Source: JAENVU01 sp963756815
Lineage (GTDB): Bacteria; Actinomycetota; Acidimicrobiia; IMCC26256; JAENVU01
Assembly: GCA_963756815.1 (NCBI GenBank)
Contig: CAVWPR010000061.1
Location: 288,396-352,395 of the forward strand
Length of the DNA stretch: 64,000 bases
Reading direction: 5' to 3'
Below, one piece after another: positions 1 to 8,984 of this stretch (within the stretch, counting starts at the first letter, position 1; every line of letters begins with the position of its first letter). Under the pieces are notes generated by a model, which saw nothing but the letters and a program-made list of their open reading frames with translations, made no database searches and was not told the DNA's origin. Position numbers and translations under genes: made by a program.

Positions 1-468
1 CAGGATCGACGCGATACCCAGCAGCACCCCCACCCCGACGGACAGATTCGGTACCACCGCATGGCCCTGTTGCTCCACTGCGGATCGCACGGACCGCAGG
101 ACCACCAGGCAGTAGGCGAACGTGCCGACCACCACACCGATCACCCGCTTGTTGAACGGGTCGCGGAAGAGGCCGCTCACGACTCGCGGGGAGTACTGGC
201 TCGAGGCCAGCTGGATGGTGAGGAGCGAGACCGAGAACGCGATGCCGGCCACGGTGATCGTCGCGCCGGCCACGGTGCTCAGGACCGCGCGCGCGCTCTG
301 GACCGTCGAGGTGAAGCCGAGCGGCAACGACGCCACGTCCACCTGGAGCCGTCGATCCGCCTCGATGCCGAGCAGCCCCGCCACGACACCACCCAGCACG
401 AAGAGCATGGGCACGACGAACAGGCTGCTGCGGACCCGTTCCACGAACGCGGAGAGGCCGACGCTCAC
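1..468 (-). CDS. DUF2254 family membrane protein (3' part cut by window edge)
   Basis: The minus-strand frame opens with GTG at 468 and runs off the left edge, leaving 156 visible residues. Hydrophobic segments lie near residues 14-34, 68-90 and 107-125. The stretch TIQLASSQYSPRVV followed by GLFRDPFNK is characteristic of DUF2254 (COG4325-like) predicted integral membrane proteins, whose function is unknown. The GTG overlaps the TGA of the upstream antiporter gene by 4 bp, so the two are probably translationally coupled and co-transcribed. A link to ion or envelope homeostasis rests only on that neighbour. Confidence 0.75.
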   Translation of the reverse strand, partial: MSVGLSAFVERVRSSLFVVPMLFVLGGVVAGLLGIEADRRLQVDVASLPLGFTSTVQSARAVLSTVAGATITVAGIAFSVSLLTIQLASSQYSPRVVSGLFRDPFNKRVIGVVVGTFAYCLVVLRSVRSAVEQQGHAVVPNLSVGVGVLLGIASIL

Positions 469-1691
469 GACCGGACCCGTTCGCCGCCCGAGGCGGGGTC
501 ACCCGCCGGTGCCACCGCCGACGGTTCCGAGGCCCAGCGCGCGACCGGCACGTCGAGCGAGGAGTGGATGACGATCGAGGACACCACCACCGCGGCAACC
601 AGGTGAAAGAGGCTGACGCCGATCGCCGCACCGGACTGCACCACGAGCAGCGCGTAGGCGATGGACGCGAACCCGCGCGGGCCGAACCACGCGGCGACCG
701 TGTACTCCCGCGCCGTCAGACCGCTCCGGGCCAGCGCGGGGAAGATCGCCGCCGGCCGAACCGCGACGAGCATGAGCACCACGAAGACCAGACCGCCGAG
801 ACCGATGTCGACCACGTCACCCCCGCGGATCAGCGCCGCGAACACGAAGACGGCCCCCAGCTTGAACAACTCCGAGGTGGGCTCCGCGATCCGCAGGAAC
901 GCGCGCGTGCCCGACTCGTCGAACATCGTCAGCGCGATGCCGCAGGTGAAGGCGGCGAGAAAGAGGTTCGCACCGGTGGTCCGAGCCGTGGCATAGACGA
1001 GCAACGTGATCGCGAGCGGCCCGATGGGATCGAAGCGGCTGGCGCGCGCCAGGCCCGGCAACCGCTCGAGGCGCGTGACGAGGTACGGCACCACGAACCC
1101 GACCGCGACACCGCCCGCGAGCTCCAGGCCGATCGAGAGCAGCTGCGGACTGTCGTGCAGCTCGAGGCTGAGCACCACGAGCACCGCCGGGAGCGCGAAA
1201 CCGTCGTTGACGCCGCTCTCCACGTTCAACAGGCGCCGCAGCCGGAGCGGTACGGCGTCGTTGCCCACGAGCGACGCGGAGAAGACCGGATCCGTCGGGC
1301 TCAGCACCGCACCGATCAGGAACGCGCCGGTCCAGCCCACGCCGGCGATCCAGTGCGCCGCCGCGGCGGCGAGCACGATCGTCAGCGGCATCCCCACGAC
1401 CAGCGCGCGCACGGGCAGCTTCCACTCGCCGGCGAGCGGCGTCTCGTCGTCGTGCAGTCCCATCCCCAGGCGGATCCCGTCGGTGATCAGGATCGCGAAC
1501 AGCGCCAGCTCCGCGACGAGGCGTGCGGACTGCGGCCCGCCGCCGAGGTCCACGACGCCGAAGCCCCCGCGGCCGAACACGAAACCGCCGACCAGGAACA
1601 GCACGGCGCCGGACAGGACCGTGCGATGGAAGCGCTCGGACATGGCGACCGCGACCACGAGGAGCAACGAGAACACGAGCAGCGCCGTCAT
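465..1691 (-). CDS. NhaP/CPA1-type sodium (cation)/proton antiporter
   Basis: This 408-residue polytopic membrane protein exchanges a cation for protons across the cytoplasmic membrane. The CPA1 signatures are visible: SPTDPV at residues 131-136, with the ion-coordinating Asp, and ESGVNDG at 158-164, with the ND pair of the antiporter core. About a dozen hydrophobic segments fill the rest. The ATG at 1691 was chosen because the first helix follows at once (TALLVFSLLLVV). The open frame extends to 1823, but that extra part is Pro/Arg-rich and lies over the small ORF at 1780-1908. The stop overlaps the DUF2254 start. Confidence 0.87.
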   Translation of the reverse strand: MTALLVFSLLLVVAVAMSERFHRTVLSGAVLFLVGGFVFGRGGFGVVDLGGGPQSARLVAELALFAILITDGIRLGMGLHDDETPLAGEWKLPVRALVVGMPLTIVLAAAAAHWIAGVGWTGAFLIGAVLSPTDPVFSASLVGNDAVPLRLRRLLNVESGVNDGFALPAVLVVLSLELHDSPQLLSIGLELAGGVAVGFVVPYLVTRLERLPGLARASRFDPIGPLAITLLVYATARTTGANLFLAAFTCGIALTMFDESGTRAFLRIAEPTSELFKLGAVFVFAALIRGGDVVDIGLGGLVFVVLMLVAVRPAAIFPALARSGLTAREYTVAAWFGPRGFASIAYALLVVQSGAAIGVSLFHLVAAVVVSSIVIHSSLDVPVARWASEPSAVAPAGDPASGGERVRS

Positions 1692-1779
1692 CGGGATCCC
1701 GGCCCGGCGCACCGGCGCATCGGGCGCCGGATCGGTCGCGGTGGCGGCGCCGACGCCCGGCGCCGATCCGGGGCGTTGC

Positions 1780-1908
1780 TCAATCCCTCGGTGGCTCGGC
1801 CACACGCCGGCCGGGGTCGGCATCGCCGCGCCATCCGCGTCGGCGACCGAGGGCGACGCTCGCGACCACGAGGACGAGCAGCGCGAGCAGCAACGCCAGG
1901 ATCCACAC
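1780..1908 (-). CDS. Small single-span membrane protein
   Basis: This 42-residue ORF has a GTG start 3 bp after the stop of the small ORF upstream. Residues 1-20 form one hydrophobic helix (VWILALLLALLVLVV), followed by an Arg-rich tail, which predicts an N-out, C-in single-pass protein. No family is recognised. Third codon positions are nearly all G or C, as in the neighbouring genes. It sits between the acidic ORF and the antiporter on the same strand, so all four genes may form one operon. Confidence 0.5.
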   Translation of the reverse strand: MWILALLLALLVLVVASVALGRRRGWRGDADPGRRVAEPPRD

Positions 1909-1911
1909 GGC

Positions 1912-2070
1912 TCAACCCGTGCTTCCGTCCGCGGCGGTCTCGGCCTCGTCGGGCGTCCCGTCGCCCTGCGGGTCGGGCGGCTCCGGCGGAACCGGCTCCG
2001 GCTCGGTGACGAACTCCTCGACCTCGGCTCCCGCCGGGCGCACTTCCCGATTCGATTCGTAGAACGTCAC
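1912..2070 (-). CDS. Small acidic proline-rich protein
   Basis: This 52-residue ORF starts with GTG preceded by a strong AAGGAGG ribosome-binding site. The C-terminal two thirds is rich in Glu, Pro and Asp and has no predicted fold. It has no recognised homologue family. A stress-sigma-like promoter (2094-2118) lies about 25 bp upstream and drives it in the right direction. It is the first gene of a probable minus-strand operon leading to the antiporter. Confidence 0.55.
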   Translation of the reverse strand: MTFYESNREVRPAGAEVEEFVTEPEPVPPEPPDPQGDGTPDEAETAADGSTG

Positions 2071-2093
2071 ACGAGCCTCCTTGCTGGGTCGCC

Positions 2094-2118
2094 GTACCCG
2101 CCCGCGGCGAGAGCGAAC
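2094..2118 (-). promoter_or_regulatory. Stress-sigma-like promoter, GTTC-N15-GGGTAC
   Basis: Read on the minus strand, GTTC (2118-2115) is followed by 15 bp and GGGTAC (2099-2094). This matches the actinobacterial SigF/SigB-type consensus GTTT-N15-GGGTAT/C. It points at the small acidic ORF starting at 2070. The same spacing recurs at seven other places in the window. Confidence 0.55.
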
Positions 2119-2190
2119 CCTGAGCGCGAGGCGTACGACGCACGGAGGCGGGTAGCACCGGAGTCAGGCGCTCGACACCGAGGGACTGCG

Positions 2191-3283
2191 ATGGGCGAGG
2201 TCCGCACGACCACCGAGACAGAGCCGACGGGTCCGCTCGTCGAGCGGGTCGCGCGGAGCGTGGACCGGTTCCAGCAGCGGCACGCAGTGGTGGGCTTCCC
2301 GTTCGCGGTGTGCAAGAAGTTCGGCGACGACCAGGGCGCCCGGCTCGCGGCGCTCGTCGCGTACTACGGGTTCTTCTCGCTCTTCCCACTGCTGCTCGTG
2401 CTGGTGAGCGTGCTCGGCTTCGTCCTGTCCGGCGATCCGGGACTCCGGCACGACATCGTGGATTCGGCCCTCGGACGGTTCCCGGTCATCGGCAACGAGC
2501 TCCGAGCCGGGTCGGGGGTCTCGGGAGGCCTGCACGGCAACTGGGTGAGCATCGTCGTGGGCGGCGCGACGGCGGTGTGGGCCGGGCTCGGCGTCGCCCA
2601 GGCCGCGCAGGACGCGATGAACACCGTCTGGGACGTCCCCCGGTCGGTGTGGCCGAACTTCCTCCACCGCCGGCTCCGCGCCCTGGCGTTGCTCGCGCTC
2701 CTCGGTCTGATCGTCATCGCATCGACCTTCGTCAGCGGTTACGGCAGCTCCGGCAACACGTCCTTCGGTGGGCCGTGGCGGGGCTGGCTCCTCGCGCTCG
2801 TGCTCAACCTCGTCCTCTTCCTCGTCTCGTACCAGGTCCTCACGGCCGAGACTCTCGATTGGCGCAACGTGCTTCCCGGTGCGGCGACCGCGGCCGTGCT
2901 CTGGACCGCGCTGCAGGCTGCCGGCGGCTACTTCGTGACGCACCAGATCCGGAGCTCCAGCGACGTCTACGGCACCTTCGCCCTGGTGCTCGCGCTCTTC
3001 GTCTGGATCTCCCTGGGCGCGCAGGTCATGTTGCTGTGTGCCGAGATCAACGTCGTGCGCCGACGCCACCTGTGGCCCCGCAGCCTGGTGCAGCCGCCGC
3101 TCACCGAGGGCGACGAGCGCGTCTACCGGGGTGTCGTCGAGCGGGCGCGCATGCGCCCCGAGATCGCGGTCCGCACGTGGTTCACGCGCAACCACGCGAA
3201 ATGGCGGCGGGGCCGCGACGGTGCCGGGGCCGAGGAGCGGACACCTCCGGAGCAGCGGGTCGGCCGACCCGTGGGGCGTCTGA
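2191..3283 (+). CDS. YihY/BrkB family inner-membrane protein (3' end uncertain)
   Basis: From ATG 2191 the protein shows the family's six hydrophobic helices and hallmark stretches: LAYYGFFSLFPLLL-like near residue 60, a GTFALVLALFVWI segment, and the C-terminal WPRSLVQPPLTEGDE. The family was once called ribonuclease BN, but members are membrane proteins of unknown transport function. The reading frame does not stop until 3807, well inside the next transporter gene. The tail after about residue 340 is low-complexity Arg/Gly, so a lost stop or indel between about 3230 and 3340 is likely. The end given is the first stop in the neighbouring frame. Confidence 0.75.
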
Positions 3284-3334
3284 GACGAGGCGCCACCACG
3301 GGAGAAGGGGGACCGAAACGGGTAGCGACGTCAG

Positions 3335-4732
3335 GTGAGGTCCATCGCCACGCCGACGAGCCGTCTCCGGCGGGAGGACGCCGCGCCCCGCCGGTACGGG
3401 AGCCGGGGGATCGTCCTCGGGCTCGCCGCCGTGCTCGCGCTGGAGGCGGCGGACCGCGGCGCCGTCGGCGCGCTGGGCCCGTCGATCGAGCGGGCCTTCG
3501 GCATCGGGCACACCGACCTCGGTCTGATCGCGACCGCGGTCACGATCGTCGCCGCCGCGGGCACCGTGCCCGCCGGCTTCGCGGTCGACCGGGTCCGGCG
3601 GTTGCCGCTCCTCGCGTGGGCGGTCCTGCTGTGGGCGGTGGCGATGGCCGTCGCCGCGACGGCCACGTCGTTCGCCGTGCTGCTCGGCGCGCGGATGTTC
3701 CTCGGTGGCGTGACCGCGGTCGCCTACCCGGCGGTCGCGTCGCTCACCGGCGACCTCTTCCCCGCCCGCCTGCGGGGACGCAAGCTCGGGACGATCCGGA
3801 CCGGTGAGATGGTCGGACTCGCGGTCAGCGTCACGGTCGCCGGTGCGGTCGTGGCCTTCGCAACGTGGCGACTGATGTTCTGGCTCCTGGCCGCGAGCGC
3901 GGTGGTCCTGTTCGCGGTGCTCCGGCGATTTCCCGAACCCGCGCGCGGCGGGGACGCGCGCGAACGGGGTGAGGACCCTTCCCCTCCGGGGGAGTCGCGC
4001 CCGGTCGACGCCGGGTGGGCCCCGACCCTCGCGCGATGACGGCGATGGAGGTCGCCCGCTACATCCTCACGATCCGGACCAACGTGCTGCTCATGCTGGG
4101 AGGCTCACTCGGCGACTTCTTCTTCTCGGGCCTGCAGATCTTCCTCGTGTCGTTCGTCATCCACCAGTACGACGTGCAGCAGTCCGCCGCGGCGCTGCTC
4201 GTGCCGGTGGTCGGCGCCGGGGCGTTCGCCGGGCTGCTCCTCGGTGGCCGGGTGGGTGACCGGCGCCGCGAGCAGGGCCACGCGAGCGCGCGGGTGGCCG
4301 TGGCGGCGTTCGCGTTCATCGTCGTGGTCCCCGTGCTGCTGCCGCTGCTCTACCTGCACTCGGTGCTCGTCGCGATCCCCTTCATGGTGGTCGGGCGGCG
4401 CGTTGCTCGCGGTGCCGATCCCGACCCTGGACGCGTCCCGGCTCGACATCGTGCATCCGCAGCTGTGGGGCCGGGCCGAGGCGATCCGCACCATCGTCCG
4501 CACCGGAGCCCAGGCCGCCGGCCCCGTCGTGTTCGGCGTGCTCGCGGACCACCTCGCCGGCGGCGGACCGGCCGGACTGCGGCTCGCGTTCCTCATCATG
4601 ATCCCGACCCTGCTCTTGAACGGGCTCGTGCTGCTCGTCGCCACCCGGACGTACCCGGACGACGCGGCCCGGGCCGACGCGTTCCGACGGGCGACCGCGG
4701 CGTCGCCGGTCGCCCGACCCGCTCCGAGGTGA
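3335..4732 (+). CDS. Major facilitator superfamily transporter (reading frame broken twice)
   Basis: Three overlapping frames together encode one continuous 12-helix MFS protein of about 465 residues. The N-terminal half starts at GTG 3335 and has the helix-2/3 signature GFAVDRVRR and a later ARLRGRKLG loop. The middle part (from about 4036) includes GGRVGDRRREQG, the second-half counterpart. The last part ends at 4732. Frame changes occur near 4030 (inside CTCGCGCGATG, probably one base lost) and near 4395 (inside GGGCGGCGCG, one extra base). Sequence conservation across both breaks argues for consensus errors rather than a pseudogene. The substrate cannot be predicted. Confidence 0.7.
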
Positions 4733-4740
4733 GCCTCGGC

Positions 4741-4765
4741 GTTTGCGCGTTTCCCCCGCGGGTAC
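4741..4765 (+). promoter_or_regulatory. Stress-sigma-like promoter of the formate dehydrogenase operon, GTTT-N15-GGGTAC
   Basis: GTTT at 4741-4744 is separated by exactly 15 bp from GGGTAC at 4760-4765. It lies 29 bp upstream of the GTG start at 4795. This is one of the best matches in the window to the SigF/SigB-type pattern. It suggests that formate dehydrogenase is expressed under general stress or stationary phase. Confidence 0.6.
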
Positions 4766-4794
4766 GGCGCCGGCGCAGGGACGAGGAGGCGCAC

Positions 4795-7700
4795 GTGGAT
4801 CGGAAGCTGAGCTCCTGGCCGGTGCTGCGCCAGCTGCGCGGCTCGGACCGCTCGGGTCGAGCCGACGCGGTCCGCAGCGACGCGACCGACAACCTCCGGC
4901 CCCGCACCGCAACGGCCGACTCCGTGGTGAAGTCGGTGTGTCCGTACTGCGCGGTGGGGTGCGGTCAGGACGTGTACGTGCAGGACGGCCGGGTGACCCA
5001 GATCGAAGGCGATCCGGATTCGCCGATCAGTCGCGGCCGGCTCTGTCCCAAGGGCTCGGCCACTCTCCAACTCACCACCGGCGACGCCCGCGAGTACTCG
5101 GTCAAGTACCGGCGTCCCCACGGGACGGAGTGGGAGGACCTCCCGCTCGACACCGCGATGGACATGATCGCCGACCGGGTGCTCGAGAGCCGCCGGCGCG
5201 GATGGCAATGGTCGGTCGACGGCAAGCGGACGCGCCGGACGCTCGGGTTCGCGCACCTCGGTGGCGCGACGCTCGACAACGAGGAGAACTTCCTCATCAA
5301 GAAGCTGTACACCGCGCTCGGTGCGATCCAGATCGAGAACCAGGCCCGCATATGACACAGCTCCACCGTTCCCGGTCTGGGGACATCCTTCGGTAGAGGC
5401 GGAGCGACCACGTTCCAGCAGGACCTGCAGAACAGCGACTGCATCGTCATCGAGGGCTCCAACATGGCCGAGTGCCACCCCGTCGGCTTCCAGTGGGTGA
5501 TGGAGGCCAAGGCACGCGGCGCCACCCTCATCCACGTCGATCCACGCTTCACCCGGACGAGCGCCCTCGCCGACGTGCACGTGCCGCTCCGGCCCGGGAC
5601 CGACATCGTGTTCCTCGGCGGCATCATCAACCACGTGCTGCGCACGGAGCGGTACTTCCGGGACTACGTGGTCGCGTACACGAACGGCCCGGTCATCCTC
5701 AACGAGGACTTCCGCGACACGGAGGACCTCGACGGCATCTTCTCCGGGTTCGATCCCGAGTCACGCTCGTACGACACCGACACGTGGCAGTACGAGGGCG
5801 CGCGAGATCCAGTCCTCGGCCGGTCAACGGGACCAGCAGTACGCCGAGCGCACGGGCGGCGGCGCATCGGTCAAGGAGGCGGCGCGGGGCGAGTCGCACG
5901 GTTCCGGCGGCGCGTCGATCGGCGCCGCGGAGCCGCACCGCGACGAGACCATGGAACACCCGCGCTGCGTGTTCCAGGTGTTGAAGGGTCACTTCGCGCG
6001 CTACACGCCGGAGATGGTCGAGGAGATCTGCGGGGTGCCCGAGGAGCTGTTCGCACGGGTCTGCGACCTCGTCACGAGCAACTCCGGACGGGAGCGCACG
6101 ACCGCGTTCGCGTACGCGGTCGGCTGGACCCAGCACACCGTCGGGGTCCAGTACATCCGCACCGCGGCCATCCTCCAGACGCTGCTCGGCAACATCGGCC
6201 GGCCCGGCGGCGGGATCCTCGCGCTGCGCGGCCACGCGTCGATCCAGGGCTCGACCGACATCCCGACGCTGTTCAACATCCTGCCCGGCTACCTCCCGAT
6301 GCCCCACGCGCACCAGGACGAGGACCTGGACGCGTTCATCGAGGCCGAGGCCGCGCGCAAGGGGTACTGGGGCGACATGCGCGCCTACATGGTGAGCCTG
6401 CTGAAGTCCTACTTCGGCGACGCGGCCACCGCCGAGAACGACTTCTGCTTCGACCACCTGCCCCGCCTCACCGGCAGCCACAGCACGTACGAGACCGTGG
6501 TCAACCAGATGGACGGCACGTGCACCGGCTACTTCCTCATGGGCGAGAACCCGGCCGTCGGATCGGCGAACGCCAAGATGCAGCGCCTCGGTATGGCCAA
6601 CCTCGACTGGCTGGTCGTGCGCGACTTCTCGCTCATCGAGTCCGCCACCTGGTGGAAGGACGGACCCGAGATCGAGTCCGGCGAGCTGCGGACCGAGGAC
6701 ATCGGCACCGAGGTGTTCTTCCTGCCCGCCGCCGCGCACACCGAGAAGGACGGCAGCTTCACCAACACGCAACGCCTCCTGCAGTGGCACCACGCCGCGG
6801 TGGAGCCGACCGGTGACGCACGGAGCGAGCTGTGGTTCATGTACCACCTCGGCCGCCGCATCCGCGAGAAGCTCGCGGGCTCGACCGACGAGATGGACCG
6901 GCCCGTGCTCGACCTGACGTGGGACTACCCCACCAAGGGTCGCCTCGAGGAGCCCGACGCCGAGGCGGTGCTCGCGGAGATCAACGGCTGGAAGGCCGAC
7001 GGGTCACCGTTGTCGTCCTACACCGAGCTCGCCGACGACGGCTCGACCACGTGCGGGTGCTGGATCTACTGCGGCGCGTTCGCCGACGGCACCAACCAGG
7101 CCGCGCGGCGCACCCCGGGGCGCGACCAGAGCTGGGTGGCGCCCGAGTGGGGATGGGCGTGGCCGGCGAACCGGCGGATCCTCTACAACCGCGCGTCGGC
7201 CGATCCCGACGGCAACCCGTGGAGCGACCGTAAGGCCTACGTCTGGTGGGACGCGGACGCGGGGAAGTGGACCGGCCACGACGTGCCCGACTTCAAGGCC
7301 GACACGGCGCCCGACCACGAGCCGCCCCCGGACGCGACCGGACCCGAAGCGCTCGGCGGCCGGGATGCGTTCATCATGCAGGCGGACGGCAAGGCGTGGC
7401 TGTTCGCGCCCGCCGGACTCACCGACGGGCCCCTGCCGACGCACTACGAGCCACAGGAGTCGCCGTTCGCCAACGCGCTGTACGGCCGCCTGCGCAACCC
7501 GGCCCGCCAGCTCATCGGTCCGACCGGCGGCGCGAACCTCTTCCACCCGAGCGACGGTGCGCGCGGCGAACGACGTGTTCCCCGTCGTCGCGACCACGTA
7601 CCGCCTCACCGAGCACCACACCGCGGGCGGCATGTCGCGGTGGCTCCCCTACCTCGCCGAGCTGCAGCCCGAGATGTTCTGCGAGGTGTCGCCCGAGCTC

Positions 7701-8054
7701 GCCGCCGAGCGGGGCCTCGAGCACCTCGGCTGGGCGACGATCGTCACCGCCCGCAACGCGATCGAGGCGCGGGTGATGGTGACCGACCGGATCCCGAGCC
7801 TGCGCGTGCGCGGCCGCCGCATCCACCAGGTCGGCCTCCCCTACCACTGGGGCCCGAACGGCTACTCGACGGGCGACGCTGCCAACGAGCTCGCGCACCT
7901 CTCGCTCGACCCGAACGTGCACATCCAGGAGGTGAAGGCGTTCACCTGCGACGTGCGCGCCGGTCGGCGGCCGCGCGGACCCGACCGGCTCGCGCTCGTC
8001 GAGGAGTACCGCCGGCGCGCCGGGATCACCGACGACACGGGACGGGAGCCGTGA
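4795..8054 (+). CDS. fdhG: Selenocysteine-containing formate dehydrogenase, alpha (molybdenum/tungsten) subunit
   Basis: It oxidises formate to CO2 at a bis-MGD cofactor. GTG 4795 follows GAGGAGG. An Fe4S4 motif CPYCAVGC begins at residue 49, followed by GRLCPKGS. Codon 187 is an in-frame TGA (5353-5355) preceded by NQARI and followed by HSSTVPGLGTSFGRG, which aligns exactly with the Sec site of FdnG/FdhF; a bacterial SECIS follows it. The frame continues to about 5805, where a GC dinucleotide seems lost (GGCGCGCGAGATC), and changes again near 7560 in a GCGCGCGG tract. The Mo-bis-PGD C-terminal domain ends at 8054. The total is about 1,088 residues. No twin-arginine signal is visible, so the subunit is probably cytoplasmic. 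Confidence 0.88.
5353..5383 (+). promoter_or_regulatory. UGA-Sec codon and SECIS element
   Basis: The TGA (5353-5355) is followed by a hairpin: TTCCC (5369-5373) pairs with GGGGA (5379-5383) around the apical loop GGTCT (5374-5378). The loop GGU begins 22 nt from the U of UGA, the same spacing and the same GGUCU loop as in the E. coli fdhF SECIS that binds SelB. This decides that the TGA is read as selenocysteine and is not a stop. Confidence 0.87.
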
Positions 8055-8055
8055 G

Positions 8056-8866
8056 ATGACGAACCAGCTCGACACCGGCACCTCGCGCATGGGGTTCTTC
8101 ACCGACACGTCGGTGTGCATCGGCTGCAAGGCGTGCGAGGTCGCGTGCAAGGAGTGGAACCACGTCCCCGAGGACGGCCTGTCGCTCTCGGGCATGTCGT
8201 ACGACAACACCCAGGGCCTCGGCGCCGACACCTGGCGCCACGTCGCGTTCATCGAGCAGCGCAAGCCGCTCGCGCGAGCAGGAGCCCGGCCAGCGCGACG
8301 AGCTGCGCTGGCTCATGGCGAGCGACGTCTGCAAGCACTGCACCCACGCCGCGTGCCTCGACGTGTGCCCGACGGGCTCGCTGTTCCGCACGGAGTTCGA
8401 CACCGTCGTCGTCCAGGAGGACATCTGCAACGGGTGCGGCTACTGCATCAGCGCCTGCCCGTTCGGCGTCATCGACCAGCGCCAGGGCGACGGGCGCGCG
8501 TGGAAGTGCACGCTCTGCTACGACCGGCTCACCGTCGGCATGGAGCCGGCGTGCGCGAAGGCGTGTCCCACCGAGTCGATCCAGTTCGGACCCCTCGACG
8601 AGCTGCGCGAACGCGCGGACCGGCGGGTCGGACAGCTGCGGTCGGCCGGCGTCGCCAGCGCGCGCCTCTACGGCGAGGACCCCGACGACGGTGTCGGCGG
8701 CGCGGGCGCCTTCTTCCTGTTGCTCGACGAGCCCGAGGTCTACGGGCTGCCACCCGACCCCGTGGTGACCACACGCGACCTGCCCACCATGTGGCGGGCG
8801 GTCGGGGTCGCGGCCCTCTCCCTCGCCGGCACCGTCGCGCTCGCGTTCGTCGGACGGCGGCCGTGA
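8056..8866 (+). CDS. fdhH: Formate dehydrogenase iron-sulfur (beta) subunit, four Fe4S4 clusters (one frameshift)
   Basis: This electron-transfer subunit has four ferredoxin-type motifs in order: CIGCKACEVACKEW, CKHCTHAACLDVCP, CNGCGYCISACPFG and CTLCYDR...CAKACP. A single hydrophobic helix near the C terminus (GVAALSLAGTVALAFV) would anchor it at the membrane. ATG 8056 follows the alpha-subunit stop by 1 bp. The first 70 residues and the remainder lie in different frames; the change occurs near 8272 in CTCGCGCGAGC, where restoring a GC dinucleotide would give KPLAREQEPGQRDEL. It passes electrons from the alpha subunit to the NrfD-like anchor. Confidence 0.83.
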
Positions 8867-8984
8867 GCTCGGACGTGACCGAGGACGGCATCGTCGGCGC
8901 GCGCCCGGGCGCGACGCGACGACGGGCGCGAACGTCGGCCCGGCGCGCGACGGCGAACGCCGGGAGCGGGGCGAGCGGCCCGTC

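Noticed and set aside
564..2009. Long plus-strand ORF opposite the antiporter
   Set aside because: Its composition (Arg, Glu, His, Asp in runs) is that of the antisense of a high-GC membrane gene, with no domain. The same reasoning removes many other long frames, for example 13574-16798 minus and 52311-55091 minus.
3320..3325. GGGTAG before the MFS gene, and similar GGGTA sites at 2150, 34516 and 54526, as stress promoters
   Set aside because: No GTT-type -35 box lies 15-16 bp upstream, so they were not counted with the regulon.
3283..3807. A long C-terminal extension of the YihY protein up to 3807
   Set aside because: The extension is Arg/Gly/Pro-rich low complexity and is a shadow of the MFS gene in another frame. 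A lost stop is more likely.
5353..5355. TGA as a true stop, making a truncated 186-residue formate dehydrogenase
   Set aside because: The flanking residues align with the Sec site of FDH proteins, a SECIS hairpin follows, and the frame continues as conserved FDH sequence.
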